Shown here in pieces: positions 20,311 through 31,192 of a stretch of 47,832 nt of DNA. How positions within the stretch are numbered: the first letter of the stretch is position 1; each line of letters begins with the position of its first letter. The notes below the pieces were generated by a model, which saw only the letters and a program-made list of their open reading frames with translations, did no database searches and was not told the DNA's origin. A program made the position numbers and the translations under genes. This DNA is from Gracilaria caudata. Taxonomy: Eukaryota; Rhodophyta; Florideophyceae; Gracilariales; Gracilariaceae. The stretch is from positions 1 through 47,832 of the forward strand of contig JASCIV010000098.1 of assembly GCA_030374735.1 (NCBI GenBank), written 5' to 3'.

Positions 20311-20423
20311 CAACTGCGAGTCGCAAATGGAGCGGGAGAGACTTGAGATTGCTCTCAACATGTATGCTTTACATATGAGCGGATATGCATCCGTCCTATA
20401 CAGATTTTGTCTACGTATTTGAT

Positions 20424-21956
20424 TTATAGTACTGCTTCGTTCAACGTGAACATGGTCCTGTTGCTCAGACCGAGATCACCCAGCCGTGTCTGCCAAGACA
20501 CACGTTTAAGAGGCGCTCCTGCCGTCTTCAACGCCAGACATGGTTCGGCCTTTGCCAGCGTAATAATTCCACTACTGGCGATTACAAAATCAGCGACGCT
20601 CTGTAACAGGTCACTGCGGTTGAATCTGCGAGTGATGCGACTTCCACCACCCATTCGGATTGCGATTGTGAGGCAATTGCTGTTTTCCGCCGGCTCGCTC
20701 GGTAACCGAGCCGCCGCGTTCAGCATATGCTCTTTGACCACTGCCTTTCGTTCAGCCTCGACATGTTCCTTTCGTTCGCGCTCGCGGTCTTCCTGAAGAG
20801 AGCGAGCAAGCTCTGCGTCCTGCTGCTCCCGTAAGCGACGAATTTCAACAAGGTGCGGGTTTGCGGATGAGCGCAGACTTGACTCCATTCGATCCATATA
20901 CGAAGATGACAGAGACTCCACGGAGGAAGGGAAGCCCTCCCTGCGGCGCTGTGGGATAAGGATGGGCCTGCTTGGCGGTGGAAGCACAGGCTGCGAATCC
21001 GTTGTGAGGTCTAGGTCAACATCACTGCTGTGGTCACGCTCGTCTTCATTGGAAGCGGTAGAAGGTCCGTAGTCATCGAGGATTGGAGACACATCAGTGC
21101 TGCCAGTATCGTCTGACCTATCCATATCGGAGATATCATCATTGTCGAACACAGCATTTGCGGCGGCGGCTTCCTCCAAGGAGGCCTTTATGGCGGCCGC
21201 CATGGCAGCTTCCTCATCGTCCATAATGGAGGTGCTGGGCAAATTATCGTCGCTTTGGCTTATACGCCTGGTGCGCACAGCCCATGGTTTGTCCTGCGTG
21301 TGCAAAGGTCCCAGCGCACCGTCTTCCAGACTATGATGCTCCAAAAAGTGGAGGATGCTTTGCTGCACGCTAGACCACAACTGTTCAGAGATGCGGTTGT
21401 GCTCCATGTTGGCTTCGTCGACGTTTCCCCACACGCACAGTCGTTCGCCCGACCTGGGATCAAGAAGAGCGACGTGGGGCAGGCCATCGGTCGGAAAGAA
21501 AGCGGTGTAGCGCTCTGCGTCAGAGGAGCCTGTTGTGCGGCGCCACAGGATGACGTTGTTGTCAATGTCGGGGGTGGTGAGGAGAGCGGGGGAGCGATGG
21601 AGAGCGTTCGGACCCCACGCGGGGCGACTGGCTGAAAGGGAGGACGGCGCGGAGGACGGCGCGGAGGATGGCTTGGCTTGCGGGAGTATCATCACAAGTG
21701 GCCATTTGCTCTGACGCTGCGCCGCGCGTTGCAGCGCGTCCAGAGTGCCTATGAAGCTGTGCAGCGTGGGCTGCGCGGGTTGCTGGGGAGGTGGCACCGG
21801 CGTCGGGGGCGCGGGCAGCGGCGGCGGCGCAGGCGCGGAAGCGGGCGGCGGCAGCGCGGCGAGAGTGGGAGCGGGAGGCGGAGACGGCGGCGAGTCTCTC
21901 TGCGGCGGCGGCGGCGGCGTGGTGGAAAGGGCGGGCCGAGGCTGGTCGGGCTGCAT
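20424..21956 (-). CDS. UBX-domain p97/CDC48 adaptor, UBXN7-like
   Basis: The protein is 510 residues from the ATG at 21956; the frame stays open to 22181 but the extra residues look non-coding. The N-terminus is a long proline-rich stretch. A UAS thioredoxin-like domain follows, with TLHSFIGTLDALQRAAQRQS near its start, a Ser/Pro insertion, then RYTAFFPTDGLPHVALLDPR and FLEHHSL. A ubiquitin-interacting motif, EEAAMAAAIKASLEEAAAA, comes next, then acidic linkers, a charged coiled segment (REQQDAELARSLQEDRERER) and a C-terminal UBX domain from about NCLTIAIRMGG. UAS-UIM-UBX order matches UBXN7/Ubx5, which links cullin-type ubiquitin ligases to p97/CDC48. The usual N-terminal UBA domain is not visible. 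The F-box protein nearby belongs to the same ubiquitin pathway, but that may be chance. Confidence 0.82.
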   Translation of the reverse strand: MQPDQPRPALSTTPPPPPQRDSPPSPPPAPTLAALPPPASAPAPPPLPAPPTPVPPPQQPAQPTLHSFIGTLDALQRAAQRQSKWPLVMILPQAKPSSAPSSAPSSLSASRPAWGPNALHRSPALLTTPDIDNNVILWRRTTGSSDAERYTAFFPTDGLPHVALLDPRSGERLCVWGNVDEANMEHNRISEQLWSSVQQSILHFLEHHSLEDGALGPLHTQDKPWAVRTRRISQSDDNLPSTSIMDDEEAAMAAAIKASLEEAAAANAVFDNDDISDMDRSDDTGSTDVSPILDDYGPSTASNEDERDHSSDVDLDLTTDSQPVLPPPSRPILIPQRRREGFPSSVESLSSSYMDRMESSLRSSANPHLVEIRRLREQQDAELARSLQEDRERERKEHVEAERKAVVKEHMLNAAARLPSEPAENSNCLTIAIRMGGGSRITRRFNRSDLLQSVADFVIASSGIITLAKAEPCLALKTAGAPLKRVSWQTRLGDLGLSNRTMFTLNEAVL

Positions 21957-23414
21957 GGCGACTGCGGACGGTGATGGCGGAGCGAAGCAGCAAATGACGA
22001 GAGACGAACGACGGGCGCGGCTGTTGAAGAGCGCGCATGCACGAGCGGGTGGCTGCGACGCTACTAAAGGAGGTTGCGTGGAAGAAGCGCGGAGGTGCGC
22101 GGGTTGAGCAAGGGTGCGAGATTGCTCACGTGGATGCGCTGTTGCTGGCGGCGCGTGGCGCGTTTGATTGGCGACGTACACGTGCGCGACGCACAGCGCG
22201 GTCGGTTGACGTGTGCGCGGGCGCGCCGGCTGCGGCGCTGCGCGGGTGTGCGTGCTCGCTGCTGAGTGGGACGCAGAATCGGCGGCTGTTGCAGCGCCGT
22301 TTTGGGGTGCTTCAGAAATTGCTTGAGGCGGCGGCTTTGCAAGGGTGGCACATTGCGCTGCTGCGCTGTGTACCTACCGCTGGTGATGCAAGCCTACACC
22401 CACCGTGTGGCCCCCGCATCTCGTGTGCGCGTGCTGCCGCGCATGCAGAACGGGAGCGATGGGCCGTGTGGTGTGTTTGTGTGCGCTTGGTACATACTGT
22501 ACCAAGGGTACGTGCTGCGTGGGTGTGGGCTGAACGCTGAAAGGTTCGCTTGCAACCGACGTGGCTGTGCGGCCGCGACGGGGCTGGCTCGGTTTTTGTC
22601 GGCTTGTTGTAGTTGGGCGCTTCACTGCTGTTACAGCGCACTTCAAACCCTACGCAAGCGAACCGATTTCGTTCACTTCTCGTGCCGCTATGCGGGCCGT
22701 CGCTCGGCGTTTTTTGTGCGTGTTCAAAATTGGTTTTGGGCGGTTGTGCGCTTTGCTTGTGCGGCCGCGTGGGGCCGTGAGTCAGTTCGAACACGCAGTA
22801 TCGCAATTGCGCCGGTGGCAAATGTAGACTTGGCGATAGATGAATGTACGCCTCATGGATACCTTCGGTACCTCAGAGAAAGACCTTCGCTGTGCGTGTA
22901 CCTTCGTACACGTTGGGAATGTTCGGGAATGCTGTCAGCGTTGGTGGCCATGGCCGCAGATACCGACGGTACTTGCACGGCAACACCTCGTGCAACTCTT
23001 TGTTCCAAACTCGGGGTGTCCGCGACAAACAGCGTCAGCTTCCACTGCTCTCTCCACCTCGTGTGAAGCGCCCTGTGACAGAGTCCACCACATGTAGTCT
23101 TCCCAACGCGCCGTCATCCTGCTTGAACTCCCCTCAATCCCGCACACCACACACACACCAAAAGGAGCACACACTCTCTCCGTTCGCAACACCCATCTCA
23201 CACGTGTGCGCGCACGCAGCTCCGTCGTGACGCCACGCATCACGCGTCACGCGTCACGTTGGCTCGCGCGTGACGCCGCCACGGCAATGTCGTCACCACC
23301 TGCGGCTCAAGTGGCGGCGCTTTACCTTCGTCGCGTCGCCGCGCTTTCGAAACAAGTTGCCCAACTCGCGCGCTCCGTCCAACACGCTGAGGCCGCGCGC
23401 GCGGCGAGCGTAAC
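21957..23414. other. GC-rich divergent intergenic region
   Basis: This 1.46-kb region lies between the divergent UBX and PPME1 starts. Open frames up to 266 codons occur, but they are Cys/Arg-rich in several frames at once, as expected of GC-rich non-coding DNA. It should contain both promoters. Confidence 0.5.
22486..22506. promoter_or_regulatory. Perfect inverted repeat, candidate protein-binding site
   Basis: CTTGGTACA and TGTACCAAG form a 9-bp inverted repeat with spacer TAC. It lies between the divergent UBX and PPME1 genes, about 530 and 910 bp from their starts. A dimeric regulator site is possible but unproven. Confidence 0.25.
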
Positions 23415-24593
23415 ATGCAACCACCGCCGCCATCCGGCGCGTCTGACGCGCCACTCGCCGTCTCGTCGTTTCCCGACCGTCCCCCGTCGCAGCCCGACCG
23501 TCCCCCATCGCAGCCCGACCGCGCGCCATCGCGGCCCGACCGTGCGCCATCGCGGCCCGACCGTGCGCCGCCCCCGCGCGCCGGCGCCGCGCCGCGTCGC
23601 GCTCCGTCGGTGCCGCCGCGCGAGCAGCAGCACGACGCGAGCGTCGCGTCCACCGCGTGGCGCGACTGTTTCGACGCGTGCGACGACGTGCACCTGCCGC
23701 ACAGAAACGCCACCTTCCGCGTGTACAGCGCCGCGTTACGACGCCAGTCTCCGCTGGTGGTGGTGTTTCTTCACGGCGGCGGACAATGCGCCTTGAGCTG
23801 GGCGCTCGTCGCGCGTCGGCTCAAGCCATTTTGCGCCGTTCTGGCGTTCGATGCGCGCGCGCACGGCGATTCTGAGGCGGACGATGAGAGCGACCTGTCG
23901 GCGCGCACGCAGGTGGCGGATGCGGCCGCGTTGTTGAGCGCTGTGTTTGAGCGACGCGCGATGGAGATACCCAAGTTGGTCATCTGTGGTCATTCTATGG
24001 GCGGTGCTATTGCGGTGCGACTTTGTGCGGCGCGACTGTTGCCGAATGTTGTGGGACTTGTGGTGATTGATGTGGTGGAGGGTACTGCCATGACGGCGTT
24101 GCCGTTCATGTCCTCCTGGTTGCACAGTCGTGTGCAGTCGTTCGCATCTGTTTCCACAGCGGTGCGCTACGTCACGCACGCTGGTCATGTGCGCAATCCC
24201 GAGTCTGCCCGAATGTCCGTTCCTCCTCAGATCCGATTCGATGAACACAGAAAGCGCTGGGTGTGGCGCACCAGACTGGAGCACAGCGACAGGTACTGGA
24301 ACGGTTGGTTCCAGGGGCTGTCATCTTTGTTTCTGTCCGTCAATGCCGCCAAAATGTTGGTGCTCGCCAACGTGGACAGACTGGATAAGCATCTCATGAT
24401 CGCACAGATGCAAGGAAAGTTTCAAAACATCCTCATCCCGTCCGCCGGTCACGCCGTGCATGAAGATCAACCCGATCAGACCGCTCGCGTGTTGCTCGAG
24501 TACTTGCGAAGAAACCTCTTCTTAGAGCCAGCAGACGATGATTGTCACTCTCCTGTATTTCAGCAAAGACGACCGATACCGCCGTGCTGTTAG
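23415..24593 (+). CDS. PPME1: Protein phosphatase 2A methylesterase
   Basis: This 392-residue serine hydrolase removes the C-terminal methyl ester from the PP2A catalytic subunit. The alpha/beta-hydrolase core starts near residue 83. The oxyanion region is FLHGGG, the nucleophile elbow is GHSMGG (192-197, Ser194), the acid is in VIDVVEGTAM (Asp219) and the base is in GHAVHED (His346). The signatures YWNGWFQGLSSLFLS and DRLDKHLMIAQMQGKFQ are specific to PPME1. The first 75 residues are a poorly conserved Pro/Arg-rich leader that includes a 7-residue tandem repeat. The ATG at 23415 is the first in frame. The stop lies only 43 bp from the convergent CCT2 stop. Length is normal for the family. 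Confidence 0.93.
   Translation: MQPPPPSGASDAPLAVSSFPDRPPSQPDRPPSQPDRAPSRPDRAPSRPDRAPPPRAGAAPRRAPSVPPREQQHDASVASTAWRDCFDACDDVHLPHRNATFRVYSAALRRQSPLVVVFLHGGGQCALSWALVARRLKPFCAVLAFDARAHGDSEADDESDLSARTQVADAAALLSAVFERRAMEIPKLVICGHSMGGAIAVRLCAARLLPNVVGLVVIDVVEGTAMTALPFMSSWLHSRVQSFASVSTAVRYVTHAGHVRNPESARMSVPPQIRFDEHRKRWVWRTRLEHSDRYWNGWFQGLSSLFLSVNAAKMLVLANVDRLDKHLMIAQMQGKFQNILIPSAGHAVHEDQPDQTARVLLEYLRRNLFLEPADDDCHSPVFQQRRPIPPCC
23475..23570 (+). repeat. 21-bp coding minisatellite in PPME1
   Basis: Four successive 7-residue units (DRPPSQP, DRPPSQP, DRAPSRP, DRAPSRP) plus a partial fifth form an in-frame 21-bp tandem repeat in the disordered leader of the methylesterase. Repeat number is likely to vary between strains. 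Confidence 0.85.
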
Positions 24594-24636
24594 AAGATTT
24601 CTTTACAACTGCTGCTCCATACTCTTTTTTAAAAAG

Positions 24637-26253
24637 CTACAGATGTCGATGAGGGTCACTTCTTTCTCTGGGCGCCGCCTTGAGAATGTCATCGACGCGA
24701 ATAATCATTTCGGCGCCCTCAACCGCTGACGCAAGCATCTGCCGTTTCAGTTTGAAACTCTCCGTGATACCAAGTTCGCGCACATCCGCCACACACCCCC
24801 TCGTCATATCCAGTCCGGCCGTGTCATTTCCCTCCATATGAGCTGCCCGAAGCTGCGATACCAGTTCATTTGCATCATACCCGCCATTGCTCGCAATGAT
24901 GCCAGGCAGAGCCCTCAACGCTCTAGCAAACGCTTCAACCGCCATTGCCTTTTTTCCAGACGTCTTTCGCGCCACCTCATCCACCCCATGAGCCATCAGG
25001 GTTTCTGAACAACCTCCACCAAGCACAGTCCTTGTCTCGCCCACCGTTTGAGATAACACGCACAGTGCGTCATGTAAACTGCGCTCCGCCTCATCGAGCA
25101 GCTGATTGTTTGCTCCTCTCAACACAATTGTACACGCCTCATTCGCAGCGCAGCCAACAAATCGAATCACCGTGTCCTCACCAATCATGGCCTGCTCCAT
25201 AAGATCCGCGCTCCCGAGCTTCACGCTCCCAGGTGCATCAAACGTAGACACAATTTCAGCGCCCGTCACCAAGGCAAGACGCTCAATCCCGTCGAAATCT
25301 GCATGCTCAATGGCCACCACTCCCTTTGATGTGAAGTACTGTTCGGGTCTGTTGTAAATCAGTTGACGATTCACGAAAACGTTACAGTTGTGTGCCAAGA
25401 TCTTATCGCATTTGGCGAACATCTTTTGCTTCTCTGCTTCTTCAATCTCGGCAACTCGTTTCAGAGAATCCACACGTACGCGTGATCCGTAGATCTTGAC
25501 CTTGTCCGTATCCATGGCAGTATTGGCCACAAGGATTTTTGCGTTTTCCACTCTCGTAGGCTGACCAACCCCGAGCTTCTTCTCCAGAATAAATCCTTCT
25601 TCCAGCCACGAATCTGACAGGCTTCCTCCAGACTTTTTGATGATCTGAATGTGGTCCAGATTCGTCGATCCGCGCAAACGCAGAACCGCGTCGACGGCCA
25701 CCCTAGCAAAATGATCTCTTGCCTGAGAGAGTACTTTAGACGACAGCGTTGTTCTGGCAATGTTGAGTAAATCATTTCGGAACGCTTCCGGGTCGGATCC
25801 ATTGTCAACAGCAGCCTTTTCGAGCGCAACTACTGCCGCTTCTGCGGCGATTCGATACCCTGCGATCACAGTCTGGGGATGGATTCTGGCGTCCAGCAGT
25901 TTCTCAGCTTCTCGTAGCAACTCACCCGCAAGAACGCAAACTGAGGTGGTACCATCACCAACTTCATCGTCCTGTACTTTTGATATATCGATGAGCACTT
26001 TAGCGGCAGCGTTGTCGATCTGGATGCTTTTCAAAATGGTGGCGCCGTCGTTGGTGACTTGAACATCACCACCGGCAGACTGAAGAATTTTGTCCATTCC
26101 TTTCGGTCCAAGCGTCGTCTTAACCAGATCCGTGATTGCTAATGCGCCAACAAACGATGAAAGGCGTGCATTTTCACCCTTTTGCTCCGAGGCGTTTTCC
26201 TTGAGCACGTTCGGATCGACGCCGAAACGCGCAACGTTTTGTGGGGCCATCAT
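24637..26253 (-). CDS. CCT2: CCT2, beta subunit of the cytosolic chaperonin TRiC
   Basis: This complete 538-residue group II chaperonin subunit folds actin, tubulin and other proteins in the cytosol. Family motifs are TTLGPKGMDK (46-55), VTNDGATIL (66-74), GDGTTS (99-104) and GGGC in the second half. Beta-subunit signatures are the IHPQTVIAG block, AMDTDKVKIYGSRVRVDS, FVNRQLIYNRPEQ, AIEHADFDGIERLALVTG and the C-terminal DDILKAAPRERSDPHRHL. The ATG at 26253 fits the family; the frame stays open 23 codons further upstream. The gene ends 43 bp from PPME1. It is the only intact copy: two truncated relics lie at 30.2 and 38.1 kb. Its upstream DNA is the start of the segmental array. Confidence 0.97.
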   Translation of the reverse strand: MMAPQNVARFGVDPNVLKENASEQKGENARLSSFVGALAITDLVKTTLGPKGMDKILQSAGGDVQVTNDGATILKSIQIDNAAAKVLIDISKVQDDEVGDGTTSVCVLAGELLREAEKLLDARIHPQTVIAGYRIAAEAAVVALEKAAVDNGSDPEAFRNDLLNIARTTLSSKVLSQARDHFARVAVDAVLRLRGSTNLDHIQIIKKSGGSLSDSWLEEGFILEKKLGVGQPTRVENAKILVANTAMDTDKVKIYGSRVRVDSLKRVAEIEEAEKQKMFAKCDKILAHNCNVFVNRQLIYNRPEQYFTSKGVVAIEHADFDGIERLALVTGAEIVSTFDAPGSVKLGSADLMEQAMIGEDTVIRFVGCAANEACTIVLRGANNQLLDEAERSLHDALCVLSQTVGETRTVLGGGCSETLMAHGVDEVARKTSGKKAMAVEAFARALRALPGIIASNGGYDANELVSQLRAAHMEGNDTAGLDMTRGCVADVRELGITESFKLKRQMLASAVEGAEMIIRVDDILKAAPRERSDPHRHL

Positions 26254-26487
26254 CTTGGAAGACGGGGTAGAGTGCTGTACGCAGCGAGTATTTTGACCTG
26301 GTGACGAACTTTTCTTCTTCAAACTGATGCGTAAGAGAAAACGCGTCCGACTCGAGCGGTATAAGCGTAAGATACCGTCGTGTCCTTTTTGCCAGAGAAA
26401 GCAATTGTGAGGATACCTCGTAGAACGAACGATTCTTGGTACGGATCATGACTCGAAATGCCCGCCGACACAACTGATCAAATAAGA

Positions 26488-26520
26488 AATTGATTTCGAA
26501 AACTTTTTGATCCGAAAATT
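26488..26520 (-). promoter_or_regulatory. Candidate CCT2 promoter motif
   Basis: On the plus strand TTTCGAAAACTTTTTGATCC followed by GAAAATT lies about 235-265 bp before the CCT2 start. It is retained upstream of the relic at 31112-31140 and less well at 39141-39170, and resembles the element before the Misato gene. Confidence 0.3.
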
Positions 26521-26559
26521 ATTTAAAAATAATGTTTTGTTTTAAACTTGGCCCTCGAC

Positions 26560-28237
26560 AGATCCCCTCGAAGAAAGAGAGGAAGAAGCATTTATGCTGG
26601 ACTCCAGCTGCTGGAGGTGTTAGAGGGCTTTCAGTGGCATAATGTTATCTTCAGTGGAGGTGTCGGACACGGCCTTGAAGGAAGCTGACGGATTACGTTC
26701 CGTCGAAGGGATACAAAACATACCTTCCAGATTTCGATGAGACGTCTAGACGTTACTGCTTGCTGCATTACGATGTGATCCTGGCAAACCTCGCTAAATC
26801 ATTGGTTTGATGTTATCGTGGACATGCAAGTTTTTAAAACCAATATCGCTGAAGTAAAGTGTGGAAACATAAAACGCATTAAGTATGGGAGTTGAATCTT
26901 CTTCAACCCCCCTATCTGATGTGTTTTGGCTGAAGATGTTCTGTGAGTTATTTCATATTGCAAAAACGCCATTTTTGGTAGCACGGGAGAAATTGCCAGG
27001 ATCAGCTTGCTTATTCCAAAGTCTCCATAGCGCATATAATTTGCGCTATGGAAACTTTGGCACGCATACAATTTTGTCCGCCTGTTTCAAACCTTGTGAG
27101 CATGTAAGCTGCCTTCGTTACTGTACATCTACCAGGCAAAGCTCGGCTTCGTTTTGGAAGACTTATGCCACAGCTCTCCAGGCATTTATGAACCCTGCAC
27201 GGTCGCACCATGTGTGCTTTGCAAATGGGACTCGGCTAGAGAGCCATTGGAGAAGCAAAAAGGCACGGCAATCTTTTACACGACTTCAACACTGTACTTC
27301 ATAAAAATAAGTTACAAATTCCGTGTGAGGCTCTCCCATGCAGCTACTAGTTCATATACCTTCCTTTCAACGCCTCTTATGGGTTGCTATGCTCTACAAA
27401 TTTTTGCCCTACCTTTCATCTAATCAGGAAAACAACTTTCATGGCCCCGACGCTATACACAAAAAGAAACCTTACACTCTTCTTAGAATATTAATGCTGA
27501 GTGTTAACGTTCCTATCCAGCTTTGTTACTCTGAGAAGGCTTCCATGAAATAGCGAACTTAAAATTTTAAAAGTTCTTGCACTATTGTTTCGCACTGTCA
27601 AGTTGCGTGCTGGAAAGAGATTAACGTACGAAGGTAGTCATTGGCGCTTCAGGTGAATGCCCTGAATGCATCCCAAATCGTTGAATCCCCCCTTCCCCCA
27701 GTTGCATGCCTAATATTCTTTTCTCGAGTGAGAGCCTTTCTGAAAACATTTGGGGTTTGTCGCACTGCTCACAGTGTGATTTCTTAGCGGTCCACACTGG
27801 CCCGCTACCCTCGCCTTCGACTCGGGTCCAGATTACGCTGTCTCGTGCCCCGTTATCCTCACTCAATTTGCAACATAACTCATACTGATAGGGGTTCTAA
27901 AGAGTAGCTTAGCATGGCTATGTTCTGATAAAACAAGTACCTTCTGAGCACTCTGCCCAATCGTATTGCCTAACATAAGCTTGAAAGAAAATCTATCTTC
28001 TAACCCCCCGAAATTCCCATTCTTTTCTTGCAATCAAGTTAGATGGAAGCTTTCCACTTTGCCTCAGAAAATTTGTTCCATCAGACCCAACCTGATTCGC
28101 ATTATCATCGCACGACATGATGGACGAAGCACATTTGAAAAGAAGCTTCCAGTAAATCGAATCGCCAACAAAAGCATCAACAACTTGGACTGAGCTTCAA
28201 GCCTCACACTGCAAGTAGCACTTAGTGTCTCTGAAAA
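26560..28237. repeat. Array unit 1, right arm: spacer X, relic of gene A, downstream flank
   Basis: From 26560 to about 27340 this matches spacer X of unit 3 (39215-39950), for example GGAGGTGTTA and CTTGAAGGA near the start, CGTCGAAGGGAT, and GGCATTTATGAACCCTGCAC against GGCGTTTATGAACCTTGCAC. At 27345-27400 it still resembles the 3' coding end of gene A (CTACTAGTTCATATACCTTC). It then jumps to DNA that in units 2 and 3 lies downstream of gene B (AAAACAACTTTCAT at 27430, matching 35043). Both membrane genes have been lost. The flank runs to R copy 3, ending with GCATCAACAACTTGGA as in unit 3. No gene is seen here. Confidence 0.7.
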
Positions 28238-30160
28238 CAAAAGGTCTGGGGGGCGTTACTTCCCCAGCCTTCTTCGGCCCCAGAGGAGGTGCCGCCCCTG
28301 GATGCCAGGACCAGGGATCCCACCCCCTGACCCTCATCCGGACCCGGGGAGGGTTTCACAGACGGTCCACCACCACTTCACCCCAGGTTTCGCGACTGCT
28401 GCACCCCGGCCCAGGTCCAGGCTTCTGTACCCACCCCTGTCCCACGTTGTCCGTTGAATTTTGTGTGGGTTTTGCCATTGTCTATGTTTGATTCCGTACC
28501 CTCTATGATTCCTCCCTGCAATTCTTCCACTGGGCCGGGACATCACCCCCGACCCGAAAACTAAGCACTTCGAACACCAATTTAAAGTATAAAAGTTGCG
28601 TAATTGGTTCACATGTTCAATTTGTTTACCATAACACACAAAGACAGAGGAAAATGTATATCTACTCTACTCTAGCACAATCAGATTGTAATTGTACAAG
28701 GGTAGAGGAAGATAATTGTAAGTAGAATTATGCAAATAAGACAAGATTAGACTTTGGCCGACATTTGGCCACCTTGCTTACTTGCTATACTCTTTCGACT
28801 TCTGTTTTGCATGTGCTGACTGTCTTGCGATTGCTAATACTTGTGGAGATGTGCAGAATTCTATCATGTTCAAGTATCAGCTTTGCAAGGGACGAGTTTT
28901 ACGGATTGTCTTTTTCCGCCTGCTGCCCACCTTCTTTCAAGATTTTGTACCGACATCTACGAAGACACATATTGAGGGCGAAGGCAATTCTATTTTGTTA
29001 TAGAAGCCACGCGACGATGCCTTTCTTTCTTTCGGTCCTCCTGGGCCAATCTGGAGATTATCCATGATGACGGTATCGAACGCATATTATGCGAAAGGAG
29101 GAGTTGTCTTAATGTGTCGGGTCCCTCTCGCACTCCATCCAATAGGAGAGTGACAGCGCGACCTACCATCTCCACTGTAATCTCTTGTCTACGTCAGCTA
29201 CGAGTCATCGTTGTGCAACACTGCAGCCAAACGGCAAAGGCATCTCCAAAGCGTTGAGGGCCGAACCTCGACTACCAAAGGTAGAACGCTACGATGACTG
29301 TGATTCGCACAAAGTGCATCAGTGCAGAATTTCTGCCGCAGAAGGCTACGAGTACATGTATATCTCTCATACTTTCTTACAAGTGAGTCTTATGTAGACA
29401 TCAACTCAGCGAAGTCAGCTCATGTTCGCCAGATTGGAACTAATAGGGCCGCAATTTGAGAGAGAAAGAGTAGAGGTGGGGATTTATTCTCCTTGTTGTC
29501 TATGGAAGAACGCGAGAAAACCTGCTATTCAACCCCACGCCCAAGTCCTTTGATAATTCTGATGAGGTCTGTGGGCAGCATTCAATGTCTATCACATTCG
29601 TCAATGCGCTTTGCCAAAGTTACGCCTCTATTCCTCGGAGCTTCATCGACTACAAAATTGTTCAAAGCCACCGAACAGTCCCGCAAGAAGCACAGTTCTC
29701 TCCTCACTTTCAAAAACCTTTCGATGACACGCAAAATAGTGTCATGTTAACCACGCCCCCCCTCATGGAGCGCATGATCATCGTTCATGCGTTGTGTGCA
29801 TCACTTGTAAAACACATCAAATCCTTTCGTTTGCCGCGCAGGTGTCCAATTCTGTGGCTGGGTGTTCCCCAATCATCGTACATTCTACTTCACTTCCCTA
29901 CAGCTTATCTCCATACACCCTTATTGAAGCCGATTTCGTCAGCAGTAGACATTGCCTCAACGCAAAACTTTCACTCGTCAGTTCTCCTGCTGTGCAGTCG
30001 CTCGCCATCCAACTCTGTATAATCGTCCTCACACACCACTTTCCGGCATTTCCTCCAACGCATGGCCTTATCACTTGCCTAGGTTCCCGACACTATGATT
30101 CTCAGTCGGCTCGCTTCTTTGCATTCACCGATCTTCGTCTACCTCTGCTCTTGTTAAAAT
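28238..30160 (+). repeat. R element copy 3, between array units 1 and 2
   Basis: It begins with CAAAAGGTCTGGGGGG and contains the conserved GC-rich core, but the B-box-like site is altered (GTTTGATTCCG) and one hairpin arm reads CCCGACCC. The AT-rich tail has the TTTAAAGTATAAAAGTTGCG segment. It decays toward 30,160, where it joins the CCT2 relic. The same R-to-CCT2 junction occurs at about 38.1 kb. Confidence 0.72.
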
Positions 30161-30174
30161 TAAGTTCCCTTGGG

Positions 30175-30955
30175 CTGCTTCCGAGACACACGTAACATGG
30201 TCCGTAGATCTTGACCATATCCGTATCCATGGCAGTATTGGCCACAAGCATTTTTCGCGTTCTGAGCTCTTGTAGGCTGACTAAGCCCGAACTTCTTCTC
30301 CAGGATAAATCCGTTCTCCAGCCTCGAATCTGACAGGCTTCCTCCAGATTGCATGATGATCTGAGTGCGGTCCAGATTCGTCGATCTGCACAAACCTAGA
30401 ACCGCGTCAACTGCAACCCGATCAAAATGATCTCTTACCTGAGAAAGCATATTAGGCGACAGCGGTGATCAAATAATATTGAACGAATCGTTTCGGAACG
30501 CTTCCGGTTCAGATTCATTGTTAACAGCAGCCTTTTCGAGTGCAATACTCGCTGCTTGGGCAGCAATTCGATACCCTGAGATGATTGTCTCCGAATGGGC
30601 CCTAGTGTCAAGCAGTTTCTCAGCTTCTCGTACTAACTCGCACGCAAGAACAAACAATGAGATGGCACCATCACCAACTTCATCGTCTTTTCTTTTTGAC
30701 ATGTCGATGCGCACTTCAGCGGTAGCGTAGTTCTCGATTAAAGTGTTGTTCAAGAATGTGGCGTCGTCGTTGGTGACTCGAACATCACCACGGGCAGACT
30801 GACTTCACCCGATCCGTGATTGTTAGTGCTCCAATAAACGATGAAAGGTGTGCGTTTTCACCCTTTTGCTCGGAGGCGTATTCCTTGAGCAAGTTCGGAT
30901 CAACGCCGAAACGCGCATCGCTTTGTGGGGCCGTCATCTTGGGAGACGGCCTTAA
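30175..30955 (-). pseudogene. Truncated CCT2 pseudogene, array unit 2
   Basis: This is the 5' half of CCT2 (about codons 1-260 of the functional gene), beginning at the DTDKVKIYGSRVRV region next to R copy 3. It has frameshifts and stops, so only pieces such as 30450-30160 and 30753-30469 read open. At 30803-30809 seven unrelated bases replace 42 bases that encode the TLGPKGMDK region. The same replacement is in the unit 3 relic. It cannot make a chaperonin subunit. Confidence 0.9.
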
Positions 30956-31192
30956 GCGTTATACGCATCGAGTTTTCACCTGATGACGCACTGATCTTCG
31001 AACTAATGCGCAGAAGGAAATGCATCAGACTCAGGCGGTCTAAATACGATATCCCCAACGTCGTAAGATATCGTGTTCGCGAGAAACAGGTTTGAAATTG
31101 CTTGCGTTGCTGTGATCTCGAAAACTTTTTCATCCAAAATGAATGTTCAGGAGTACAAAGGTACCGTCGTACTTCGACTCTCGTCTTGGCCA

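Noticed and set aside
22266..23066. 266-codon plus-strand frame upstream of PPME1
   Set aside because: It is extremely Cys/Arg-rich without repeat or domain pattern, and overlapping frames of similar size occur on both strands, as expected of GC-rich DNA.
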